A stretch of 5,970 nt of DNA from an uncultured Clostridia bacterium (GCA_947165615.1 CAMVBD010000102.1:1-5970); one strand, 5' to 3'. Counted from the stretch's first letter, positions 1 to 5,796 are shown. The notes: generated by a model from the letters alone, not told the origin. Translations and numbers: made by a program.

Positions 1-885
1 CATGCCGATGATGTCGGAGGAGACCAGCTTCTCGGTGGTGTAGCCGAAGGACTCGGAGGTCTGAGCCTTCATGGCGGCGTTGATGGACTCCTTGGTGATG
101 TCCTTGCCCTTGACGACGGCCACCAGGATGGTGGTGGAGCCGGTCGGAACGGGCACGCGCTGCGCGGAGCCGATCAGTTTGCCGTTGAGTTCGGGGATAA
201 CAAGACCGATGGCCTTGGCGGCGCCGGTGGAGTTGGGCACGATGTTGGCAGCGCCGGCGCGGGCTCTCTGCAGGTCGCCCTTTCTGTGCGGGCCGTCCAG
301 GATCATCTGGTCGCCGGTGTAGGCGTGGACCGTGGTCATGATGCCGCTGACGATGGGATACGCGTCGTTGAGGGCCTTGGTCATAGGAGCAAGGCAGTTG
401 GTGGTGCAGGACGCGGCGGAGATGATGGTGTCTTCCTTCGTCAGGATCTTGTTGTTGACGTTGTAGACGATGGTAGGCAGATCGTTGCCGGCGGGAGCGG
501 AGATGACGACCTTCTTGGCGCCGGCGTCAATGTGCGCCTGGCTCTTGGCCTTGGAGGTGTAGAAGCCGGTGCACTCCAGCACGACGTCCACGCCGAGTTC
601 GCCCCAGGGAAGGTTGACGGCGTCTTTTTCGGCGTAGATCTTCAGGACCTTGCCGTCCACGGTAATGGTGCCGGCCTCGTCGTCGGCTTCCACGGTGTGC
701 TTGTTTTCACCGATGACGCCGCAGTAGCCCTTCTGGGCGGTATCATACTTGAGCAGGTGCGCAAGCATGGAGGGCTTGGTAAGGTCGTTGATGGCGACGA
801 TCTCATAGCCTTCCGCGCCGAACATCTGACGGAACGCAAGACGGCCGATTCTGCCGAAACCATTGATAGCAACTTTAACAGACAT
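1..885 (-). CDS. gapA: Glyceraldehyde-3-phosphate dehydrogenase, 5' part (3' end beyond window)
   Basis: This is phosphorylating, NAD-type GAPDH. It converts glyceraldehyde-3-phosphate, NAD+ and phosphate to 1,3-bisphosphoglycerate in cytosolic glycolysis. The frame is open for 295 codons from the ATG at 885-883 to the window edge, so about 40 C-terminal residues are missing (family length about 335-340). Visible motifs are the Rossmann loop NGFGRIGR (residues 8-15), Asn33-Asp34-Leu35 at the end of the second beta strand (the NAD-type pattern), the catalytic motif SCTTNC with the nucleophile at Cys160, TVHAYTGDQ with the catalytic His187 (27 residues after the Cys, as in the family), and the substrate loop around NSTGAAKA. 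The start is supported by GGAGGA about nine bases upstream (895-900). The leader, about 47 nt, contains a small GAAC-GAAA-GTTC hairpin (909-920). A terminator and its own promoter separate it from the dehydrogenase upstream. I see no frameshift. The assignment to gapA rather than gapB rests on the NAD-type residues. Confidence 0.96.
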   Translation of the reverse strand, partial: MSVKVAINGFGRIGRLAFRQMFGAEGYEIVAINDLTKPSMLAHLLKYDTAQKGYCGVIGENKHTVEADDEAGTITVDGKVLKIYAEKDAVNLPWGELGVDVVLECTGFYTSKAKSQAHIDAGAKKVVISAPAGNDLPTIVYNVNNKILTKEDTIISAASCTTNCLAPMTKALNDAYPIVSGIMTTVHAYTGDQMILDGPHRKGDLQRARAGAANIVPNSTGAAKAIGLVIPELNGKLIGSAQRVPVPTGSTTILVAVVKGKDITKESINAAMKAQTSESFGYTTEKLVSSDIIGM

Positions 886-938
886 GATAAATTTTCCTCC
901 GTTTTACAGAACTTTCGTTCCTTATTTTTCCGCATTGT

Positions 939-967
939 ATTATACCCGAAAAACTCCCGTATTGCAA
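939..967 (-). promoter_or_regulatory. Promoter of gapA (TTGCAA-17-TATAAT)
   Basis: On the minus strand a perfect -10 TATAAT (944-939) sits 17 bp after TTGCAA (967-962), a four-of-six match to the sigma-A -35. Transcription would start near 932, giving a leader of about 47 nt that contains the gapA ribosome binding site. A second -35-like TTGACA (990-985) lies further upstream but has no -10 at proper spacing. The placement just downstream of the dehydrogenase terminator supports an independent gapA transcript. Confidence 0.82.
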
Positions 968-970
968 TAC
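959..970. promoter_or_regulatory. 12-bp perfect palindrome over the gapA -35 element, possible operator
   Basis: GTATTGCAATAC is a perfect 12-bp palindrome that contains the whole -35 hexamer of the gapA promoter. A dimeric regulator bound here would block RNA polymerase. That is inference from position and symmetry only; I do not recognise the site as that of a known regulator such as CggR or Rex, and the symmetry could be chance. Confidence 0.35.
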
Positions 971-1040
971 CCTTGGCAAACTTTTGTCAATCTGCCCAAA
1001 TCCATAAACGGGACAGATGATAAGACGCACAAACCGGACG

Positions 1041-1071
1041 AAAAAAGGACCCCGATCCGGATGGATCGGGG
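1041..1071 (-). terminator. Intrinsic terminator after the D-2-hydroxyacid dehydrogenase gene
   Basis: On the minus strand a 9-bp perfect stem, CCCCGATCC paired with GGATCGGGG (1071-1063 with 1058-1050), closes a 4-base loop and is followed by TCC and then six T residues (1046-1041). It starts eight bases after the dehydrogenase stop codon. This is the classical Rho-independent layout. It would end the dehydrogenase transcript before the gapA promoter. Confidence 0.9.
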
Positions 1072-1079
1072 CGCAGTCC

Positions 1080-2039
1080 CTATTTGTTTACGATATTCTG
1101 CGGTTTGCCGGCAAGAAAGCCCGCGATATTCTGCTCCAGAATGCCCATAAGCCGTCCGCGCGTTTCGGTCGCCGCCCACGCGATGTGGGGCGTGACGACC
1201 GCGTTTTTGGCGGTCAGGATGGGGTTGTCCGCCCGCGGCGGCTCGGTAGAGAGCACGTCCGCGCCGAAGCCCGCGAGTTTTCCGGCGTTTAAGGCCGCGG
1301 CGACCGCGTCCTCGTCGATCTCGCCGCCGCGGGCGTTGTTGACCAGCACCGCGCCGTCCTTCATTTTGGAAAGAAAGTCCGCGTTCACCAGTTTGGTCGT
1401 CTCGGGCGTCTGCGGCACGTGGAGAGAAACGAAGTCGCACGCGGGCAGCATCTCGTCCAGCGTACAGAAGGTCACGTCCGCGTCCGGGTATTTTTCGGGA
1501 TGGGCGGTGTTTACAAGCACACGCATTTCAAAGGCTTTGGCCATATTCGCCACGCGCCGCCCGATGTTGCCGTAGCCGATAATGCCCATCGTCTTCCCGG
1601 AGAGTTCCACGGGCGGTTCGACAAAGTAGGAAAAGTCGGCGCTTGCGACCCATTCGCCCCGGTGGACGGATTCGGTGTGCATGGCGATTTTGTTTGCGAA
1701 ATACAGGACGAACGCCATGGTCTGCTGCGCCACGGCGAAGCCCGAATAGGACGGGACGTTTGCGACCAGCACGCCGTGCTCCCTGCAAGCCTCACAGTCC
1801 ACGACGTTATAGCCGGTGGCAAGCAGGGCGATGAGCTTGAGGTCCGGCAGGTTTTCGACCACGCGCCGGGTGATGACGGTCTTGTTGATGATGGCGATGT
1901 CCGCCCCCCTTGCGCGCTCGATGACAAGGTCTTCGGAAAGGCTGCGGTCGTACACGACGAGGTCGCCGTATTTTTTCAGAAAATCCCAGCTCAGGTCGCC
2001 GGGGTTGGCGGATACGGAATCCAGGATCACGATTTTCAT
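1080..2039 (-). CDS. D-2-hydroxyacid dehydrogenase (glycerate/hydroxypyruvate type)
   Basis: The 319-residue product is an NAD(P)-dependent dehydrogenase that reduces 2-keto acids to D-2-hydroxy acids, or the reverse, in the cytosol. The order is an N-terminal catalytic lid half, the Rossmann domain with GYGNIG at residues 155-160, then the return to the catalytic half. The family's catalytic triad is visible: Arg237 in NNARGG, Glu266 in DVLSTEP and His285 in TPHIAW. The length is typical. The residue that usually is Asp at the end of the second Rossmann strand is Asn177 here (VLVNTAHP), so cofactor preference is uncertain. I chose the ATG at 2039 because AAGGAG (2049-2054) lies nine bases upstream and the protein then begins with the usual strand MKIVILD; the frame stays open to 2183, but that extension has no family character. 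The overall pattern resembles glycerate dehydrogenase/hydroxypyruvate reductase most, with D-lactate or other keto acids possible. It is followed closely by a terminator. Confidence 0.94.
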   Translation of the reverse strand: MKIVILDSVSANPGDLSWDFLKKYGDLVVYDRSLSEDLVIERARGADIAIINKTVITRRVVENLPDLKLIALLATGYNVVDCEACREHGVLVANVPSYSGFAVAQQTMAFVLYFANKIAMHTESVHRGEWVASADFSYFVEPPVELSGKTMGIIGYGNIGRRVANMAKAFEMRVLVNTAHPEKYPDADVTFCTLDEMLPACDFVSLHVPQTPETTKLVNADFLSKMKDGAVLVNNARGGEIDEDAVAAALNAGKLAGFGADVLSTEPPRADNPILTAKNAVVTPHIAWAATETRGRLMGILEQNIAGFLAGKPQNIVNK

Positions 2040-2205
2040 GGAAAAGGTCTCCTTTTTAGTTTTATCGCCTGCGGCGACGGGTACGCAGGTGCGCGGAAAC
2101 ATTCGGATGGCGGCTTTGCCGCATGATAAAGCGGCAAGGGGTGTTTTGCAGCCCGTTCCCGGCGCCCGTGGACCGCCGCGCAATGCGCGCGCCGCCGAAG
2201 GCGGC
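2040..2205. repeat. Intergenic gap with four short GC-rich inverted repeats
   Basis: This 166-bp gap between the phosphoesterase and dehydrogenase genes holds no open frame that looks real. It contains four small inverted repeats: CCTGCG/CGCAGG (2068-2073 with 2084-2089, just upstream of the dehydrogenase ribosome binding site), TTGCCGC/GCGGCAA (2116-2122 with 2131-2137), CGCGC/GCGCG (2177-2181 with 2185-2189) and GCCGCC/GGCGGC (2191-2196 with 2200-2205, directly abutting the phosphoesterase stop). None has a T tract on the minus strand, so they are poor intrinsic terminators. They could be mRNA-stabilising or processing structures. I see no convincing promoter for the dehydrogenase here. Confidence 0.6.
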
Positions 2206-3561
2206 TTACTTCGTCAGATGCAGCGTTTCGTTCAGATCGTCGTAATCGTACTTGCCGATGGTGCGCTCCAGAAGGTCGCCAAGGTTTTTGCCGCCCGCGT
2301 TCACGTGGTTTGCGATCTTGCCCAGCACCCCCATGACGGCGTCGTGCTCCGGCGTGCCCTTGACGTAGGGCATGTTGCCCTCAAACGCGTGGCGCACAAG
2401 GTCGCGCGCAAGGTCCACGAACAGCACGTCCCGGATGGAGTCGTCGCACTTTGTAAGCGTCAGCTTGCAGACCTGCCCGACGGTGGCGGCGTTGAGTTTT
2501 TCGCCGATTTTGGAAACGGCCTTCAGGACGGCGTCGGAGGCGTCGCGGATCTGCAGCTTGCCGAGGAAGCGGCGGGGGTCGTCGCGCATATTCGTCAGCA
2601 TGGTGGTGATCATGCTGTCAAACTGCCGCTGCATGTAGGCCTCCTGTGTCAGGCCCCCGAAATCCCACTCGAAGGGCGGAAGAGGCAGGGTCTCGATGCC
2701 GACGGTATCGTAGTCGTCCGTAAAGCTCACCAGCCGGATCCCTGCGGGATGGCCGATCAAGGAACCCGTGCAGACGTCATAAAAGCGGTTGCCCTTTTCG
2801 GTGACCTTGCCGTTGATGGCCATATTGTGCATGTGGCCCGTAAAGCACAGGTGCACGCCCTCGTCCGCGAGCATGGTGGTGATGTACTCGGCGTTTTTCA
2901 TGACGACCTCGCCCCCCAGCAGCCCAAACAGCGGCACGCCGGGGAGAAGCGGATAGTGGCTCATGGCGATCATGACCTGGTTTTCTTCCCGCGCCTTTTT
3001 GGTCTGCTTTAAGATCCATTCGATCTGCCGCGCGGAATAGGTGTGGCCGCACTTGCCGTCGCCGTCGTTGTTGAGCGCAAGGAGCCTGAGCCCGGGCGCC
3101 AGCTGCGCGACGTAGGAGAGGTTTTCTTTGTCCACCTCGATGGCGTCGGAGAATCCGTATTCGTAATAAAGGTCGAACAGTTCCTTTCTGGGCGTGCCCT
3201 CGGTCTCGTGGCGACCGGTCTCGTCAAAGCAGAAGGGGGCGCTCGGCGGGTCCTTGAAGTCGTGCCCGGCGGTGATGACAAAAACGCGCTTGCCGTGCGC
3301 CTTGAGGTCTTTCAGCAGGTCAATGAACTCCAGATGGCTCTGCTTTTCGCCGTTAAAGGACAGGTCGCCGGCGATGAGCACCGTGTCGGCAAGGTCGGTG
3401 TCGTTCAGCCACCGGAAGGCCGCCTTGTTGATGGCGGAGGTCTCGGCGAAGCATTTCTGCTCCATCTTCATAAATTCCTCGTACGCTTCGCCCCGGCAGC
3501 CGAGACTCGGCGCGAAATAGTGGGTGTCGGTGATCAGCAAAAGTTTGAAGGGATCCATCAT
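2206..3561 (-). CDS. Calcineurin-like metallophosphoesterase, cytosolic, substrate unknown
   Basis: The 451-residue product belongs to the binuclear-metal calcineurin-like phosphoesterases, which hydrolyse phosphomono- or diesters. Motifs appear in the family order: ITDTH with Asp12 and His14, IAGDLSFNGE with Asp66, ITAGHDF at about 96-102, MSHYP with His202, and FTGHMH with His243 and His245. The third motif is normally GNH(D/E); here a Gly precedes the His-Asp, so the usual metal-bridging Asn is absent. After about residue 300 there is an extra helical C-terminal region of some 150 residues that I do not recognise. It may be a lid or oligomerisation part. No signal peptide or membrane segment is visible. 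Two adjacent ATG codons (3561 and 3558) are possible starts; the second has the better spacing. A longer open frame to 3792 only runs through repeat DNA and the end of the lipoprotein gene. The gene follows the lipoprotein by 92 nt and may share its transcript. Confidence 0.9.
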   Translation of the reverse strand: MMDPFKLLLITDTHYFAPSLGCRGEAYEEFMKMEQKCFAETSAINKAAFRWLNDTDLADTVLIAGDLSFNGEKQSHLEFIDLLKDLKAHGKRVFVITAGHDFKDPPSAPFCFDETGRHETEGTPRKELFDLYYEYGFSDAIEVDKENLSYVAQLAPGLRLLALNNDGDGKCGHTYSARQIEWILKQTKKAREENQVMIAMSHYPLLPGVPLFGLLGGEVVMKNAEYITTMLADEGVHLCFTGHMHNMAINGKVTEKGNRFYDVCTGSLIGHPAGIRLVSFTDDYDTVGIETLPLPPFEWDFGGLTQEAYMQRQFDSMITTMLTNMRDDPRRFLGKLQIRDASDAVLKAVSKIGEKLNAATVGQVCKLTLTKCDDSIRDVLFVDLARDLVRHAFEGNMPYVKGTPEHDAVMGVLGKIANHVNAGGKNLGDLLERTIGKYDYDDLNETLHLTK

Positions 3562-3566
3562 GCAGT

Positions 3567-3573
3567 CTCCTTT
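3567..3573 (-). promoter_or_regulatory. Ribosome binding site of the phosphoesterase, choosing between two ATGs
   Basis: AAAGGAG on the minus strand (3573-3567) lies five bases before the ATG at 3561 and eight bases before the one at 3558. The usual clostridial spacing favours 3558, giving a protein one residue shorter. Sequence alone does not settle it. Confidence 0.7.
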
Positions 3574-3577
3574 ATCT

Positions 3578-3626
3578 GAATTGGAATGCAGGGTCGAAAT
3601 ACGAATGCGAAACGCAGAATACAAAA
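3578..3626. repeat. Degenerate heptad tract with GAA core between lipoprotein and phosphoesterase genes
   Basis: In the 92-bp gap the plus strand reads as successive seven-base blocks GGTCGAA, ATACGAA, TGCGAAA, CGCAGAA, TACAAAA (3592-3626), preceded by two looser GAAT words at 3578 and 3584. GAA trinucleotides recur at spacings of 6 to 8 bases. The base content is AT-richer than the flanking genes. This looks like a decayed tandem heptamer, different in sequence from the CGTG heptads elsewhere in the window. Its function is unknown. It lies just upstream of the phosphoesterase ribosome binding site and would be transcribed with it. Confidence 0.5.
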
Positions 3627-3653
3627 TACCGGGGGGTTCCGGCGGGCTGTTTC

Positions 3654-4640
3654 TTACGCGATGACGCCCCTTATCTTTTCCACCGCGCGGCAGCAGGTCT
3701 CGACGGCGGAGGGGTCGCGGACAGACGAATACGCGCCCACCATGGTGTTGACTTCGCTTTGGAGATAGGGCTCCGATACGGCGAGAAGACACGCCTCCCG
3801 GTTTTCCTCAAAAAACCTGTTGTCCGAGAGGATGTCCACCCGGTAAACAAGAAAAAGATAATCCTCAAAATCCATAATGGCGGCCTTGCCGTCTTTCATC
3901 CCGCGCACAAAATCGACGAACCCGGCGGGATAATCGGGGGTGTTTTCGGGCACGATCTCGGTTTTCAGCGCCTGCCGGACCTCTTCATTTCCGGCGTTGA
4001 TGAGGGACGCGTACATAAAGTCCAGCGCGACGCCCTTGTTGATCTGATCCACGGCGTAATTATACCGGTCCAGGATCGCCCTGAGGGTCTCTTCCGAATA
4101 CTCCACACGGTTGCCGTAGACGTCGGTATCGTAAAGATTGCAGCGCACCATTTTGACCGCGACGTAATGCTGCCGGAACCAGTCTTTGAGCAGATCGTCC
4201 GACAAAGGTTTCGTCCCGCCCCGGTCAAACAGGGCGTACCGCATATTTTCGAGATAGGTCCCTGACAGGCGGATCTTGAGGAAAGTCTCTTTGGATACGC
4301 CGATGCGCCCGTAATGCGCCGAAAACGCACGCCACAGGGCGTTTGCCCGCTCCGCGCACAGCGCTCTTTCGGCGCCGGTGAGGCTCAGCCCCCACGCGCG
4401 GAACGTCGAGTTGACCGCGACGTACCGGATGCAGCTTTCGGTCGCCGCCTGCACGCGCGCGTCCCGGCTTGTAAGAGAGCCGTCGATACAGGCAAGATCG
4501 TAGTAATAGCGGAAGATCTCGCCGTCCACAGCCGTGCCGTTGACGGTCAGAGGCGGCGTTTCGCCCGTTTTGGAGCAGGCGGAAAATACCGGCAGCACCA
4601 AAACAAGCGCCAGGATCGCACAAAAAAAGCGTCTGCCCAC
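3654..4640 (-). CDS. Putative lipoprotein with SurA/PrsA-like N-terminal domain and degenerate parvulin-like region
   Basis: The 328-residue product has an n-region MGRR, a hydrophobic stretch (residues 5-19) and a lipobox-like VFSAC with the acylated Cys at 22, so it should be anchored outside the cytoplasmic membrane. Phe at -3 is less usual than Leu. The mature part opens with LTVNGTAVDGEIFRYYY (31-47), the pattern that begins the SurA/PrsA N-terminal chaperone fold, followed by a mostly helical region to about 150. Residues 155-270 follow the spacing of a parvulin prolyl isomerase domain: FRQHYVAVKMV at the first strand, INKGVALDF in the middle, MKDGKAAIMDFEDYLFLVYRVDI at the last strand. 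The usual HIL and GGDLG-like active-site features are not visible, so catalysis is doubtful. It may be an extracytoplasmic folding or substrate-holding protein; this is inference. I chose the GTG at 4640 rather than the ATG at 4673 because GGGAGG lies seven bases before it and the promoter -10 nearly abuts the ATG. Confidence 0.82.
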   Translation of the reverse strand: MGRRFFCAILALVLVLPVFSACSKTGETPPLTVNGTAVDGEIFRYYYDLACIDGSLTSRDARVQAATESCIRYVAVNSTFRAWGLSLTGAERALCAERANALWRAFSAHYGRIGVSKETFLKIRLSGTYLENMRYALFDRGGTKPLSDDLLKDWFRQHYVAVKMVRCNLYDTDVYGNRVEYSEETLRAILDRYNYAVDQINKGVALDFMYASLINAGNEEVRQALKTEIVPENTPDYPAGFVDFVRGMKDGKAAIMDFEDYLFLVYRVDILSDNRFFEENREACLLAVSEPYLQSEVNTMVGAYSSVRDPSAVETCCRAVEKIRGVIA

Positions 4641-4647
4641 AAAGGAG

Positions 4648-4653
4648 CCTCCC
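4648..4653 (-). promoter_or_regulatory. Ribosome binding site that sets the GTG start of the lipoprotein
   Basis: GGGAGG (4653-4648) within GGAAGGGAGG ends seven bases before the GTG at 4640. The upstream ATG at 4673 has no such site and would sit at about the transcription start, so the GTG is the likely start. Confidence 0.85.
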
Positions 4654-4676
4654 TTCCGAAAAAATACGTTCATTTC

Positions 4677-4705
4677 AGTATAGCATACCCGGCCGCCGAA
4701 CGCAA
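4677..4705 (-). promoter_or_regulatory. Promoter of the lipoprotein gene (extended -10)
   Basis: On the minus strand TGC-TATACT forms an extended -10 (hexamer 4682-4677). A weak -35, TTGCGT (4705-4700), lies 17 bp upstream. Transcription would begin near 4670, giving a leader of about 30 nt that holds the ribosome binding site. The left CGTG heptad array begins 26 bp upstream of the -35. Confidence 0.7.
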
Positions 4706-4730
4706 GATTCTTTTGACGGAAAAAAGCGGT

Positions 4731-4863
4731 ATGCGTGGGTCGTGGCTCGTGGCTCGTGACTCGTGGGGCGTGATTCGTGGGTCGTGGATCGTGGGGCGTG
4801 ATTCGTGGGTCGTGGATCGTGGCTCGTGACTCGTGGCTCGTGGCGCGCGGGTCGCGGACCGCG
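4731..4863 (+). repeat. Left heptad array, about 19 units of RNTCGTG
   Basis: From 4731 the plus strand divides without any phase slip into 19 heptads whose last four bases are CGTG (the final three read CGCG) and whose first three vary: ATG, GGT, GCT, GCT, ACT, GGG, ATT, GGT, GAT, GGG, ATT, GGT, GAT, GCT, ACT, GCT, GCG, GGT, GAC. The first position is always a purine. A block of four heptads (GGG, ATT, GGT, GAT; 28 bp) is exactly duplicated in tandem at 4766-4793 and 4794-4821. The array fills the divergent intergenic region between the lipoprotein and radical SAM promoters, ending 12 bp before the latter's -35. In the CACGANY direction (minus strand) it holds no stop codon in any frame, which creates spurious open frames. 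It could be a protein-binding array, a structured RNA source or selfish repeat DNA; nothing in the sequence decides. Confidence 0.93.
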
Positions 4864-4875
4864 CCCATTTTTCCC

Positions 4876-4904
4876 TTGTAATCCCACAAACAACTTGGTA
4901 TAAT
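4876..4904 (+). promoter_or_regulatory. Promoter of the radical SAM gene (TTGTAA-17-TATAAT)
   Basis: A -35 TTGTAA (4876-4881) and a perfect -10 TATAAT (4899-4904) are separated by exactly 17 bp. Transcription would begin near 4911, leaving a short leader of about 20 nt that contains the AAGGAGG ribosome binding site at 4918-4924. The gene thus has its own promoter inside the space bounded by the two heptad arrays. Confidence 0.87.
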
Positions 4905-4930
4905 AGGAAAAAAGGCGAAGGAGGCGGACC

Positions 4931-5776
4931 ATGCTCAGAAAAGCGTATATCGAGATCACGAACGTGTGCAATCTGCGCTGCGCGTTCTGTCACGGGACCG
5001 CCCGTCCGCCGAAATTCCTGTCCCCCGCAGATTTTCGGCTGTTTGCCGAAAAAATCGTGCCGCATACGCCCTACCTCTACCTCCACGTCCTCGGCGAGCC
5101 GCTTCTGCACCCGGAACTCGACGCCATCCTTTCGGTCTGCGACGACCTTGGCGCGTTTGTCACGGTCGTCACAAACGGCACGCGGATCGAAAAGGCCGCC
5201 GACACGCTCCTTTCTCACCCCTGTCTTTATAAGATCGCGTTTTCGCTCCACGCCTTTGACCCGAATTTCCCGGACGGCGACCCCAAAGCCTACCTCGACC
5301 CGATTTTGTCCTTTGCAAAACGCGCCGCGCCGAAGACCATCGTCCTGTACAAATTCTGGAACGGCGGCGCCGAAGGCAAAAGCGACGCCGTTTTGAGACA
5401 AATGCTGCGGGAGGCCTATCCTCTGTACGAGCCGACGCGCGGTGGCTTCCGGCTGGACGAAAACGTGTTCGTAGACGAGGCCGACCGTTTTTCGTGGCCC
5501 GACCCCGAAAAAAACGAGACCCCGCCGCGCTTTTGCATGGCGCTGCGGGATCAGATCGCGGTCCTGTCCGACGGCGCCGTCGTCCCCTGCTGTCTCGACG
5601 CCGACGGGCACATCCCGCTTGGAAACCTGTATACCGATTCGGTGGACGAAATCCTTTCGTCCGAACGCGCCCTTTCACTGATCAAGGGCTTTTCCGAAGG
5701 CAGACCGACCGAGCCGCTTTGCCGGTCCTGCGGCTTTGCCGCCGCCCGGTTCGGAAGCGAGGTTCGTGATTCGTGA
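4931..5776 (+). CDS. Radical SAM protein with short SPASM/twitch-type C-terminus
   Basis: The 281-residue product is a radical SAM enzyme: a 4Fe-4S cluster would cleave S-adenosylmethionine to start radical chemistry on an unknown substrate. The cluster motif CNLRCAFC (Cys13, Cys17, Cys20) is at the N-terminus, followed by LGEP at 54-57, the SAM-contact strand. The C-terminal part shows Cys202-x12-Gly-x4-Cys220, an adjacent Cys221, LGNL at 230-233 and Cys264-x2-Cys267, which match the first part of a SPASM domain. The later CX5CX3C part is absent, so it probably holds one auxiliary cluster (a twitch-like form). AAGGAGG six bases before the ATG supports the start. The last four residues, VRDS, and the TGA stop are encoded by the heptad repeat that begins at 5762, so the natural C-terminus may have been altered by repeat growth. 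No precursor peptide, transporter or peptidase gene lies beside it. A role in peptide modification or tRNA/cofactor chemistry is open. Confidence 0.9.
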   Translation: MLRKAYIEITNVCNLRCAFCHGTARPPKFLSPADFRLFAEKIVPHTPYLYLHVLGEPLLHPELDAILSVCDDLGAFVTVVTNGTRIEKAADTLLSHPCLYKIAFSLHAFDPNFPDGDPKAYLDPILSFAKRAAPKTIVLYKFWNGGAEGKSDAVLRQMLREAYPLYEPTRGGFRLDENVFVDEADRFSWPDPEKNETPPRFCMALRDQIAVLSDGAVVPCCLDADGHIPLGNLYTDSVDEILSSERALSLIKGFSEGRPTEPLCRSCGFAAARFGSEVRDS

Positions 5777-5796
5777 CTCGTTCCTCGTGATTCGCG
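5762..5796 (+). repeat. Short plus-oriented heptad array overlapping the radical SAM stop codon
   Basis: Five phased heptads, GTTCGTG, ATTCGTG, ACTCGTT, CCTCGTG and ATTCGCG, run in the same orientation as the left array. The first two lie within the radical SAM reading frame and provide its final codons and TGA stop (5774-5776). The units are more degenerate than in the large arrays. Confidence 0.85.

Noticed and set aside
286..1020. Plus-strand open frame of 244 codons opposite gapA
   Set aside because: It is the complement of a well-supported gapA coding region and runs across the gapA promoter. Its translation is rich in Gly, Asp and Val, as expected from a shadow frame.
2177..2205. Terminator after the phosphoesterase
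   Set aside because: Two GC-rich hairpins follow the stop, but neither is followed by a T tract on the minus strand, so an intrinsic terminator is not supported.
1816..3012. Long plus-strand open frame (398 codons) across the dehydrogenase start and the phosphoesterase
   Set aside because: It is antisense to two genes with complete family motifs, has no ribosome binding site, and its translation shows no domain pattern. High GC content keeps the opposite strand open.
3562..3792. N-terminal extension of the phosphoesterase to 3792
   Set aside because: It overlaps the 3' end of the lipoprotein gene and the degenerate repeat tract, and a good ribosome binding site precedes the ATG pair at 3561/3558.
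4641..4889. N-terminal extension of the lipoprotein up to 4889
   Set aside because: The added residues are translated heptad repeats, and the promoter and ribosome binding site lie downstream of them. The GTG at 4640 gives a proper lipoprotein signal peptide.
4670..5611. Minus-strand open frame of 313 codons opposite the radical SAM gene
   Set aside because: The plus strand has a promoter, ribosome binding site and radical SAM motifs. The antisense frame continues through the heptad array only because that array has no minus-strand stops.
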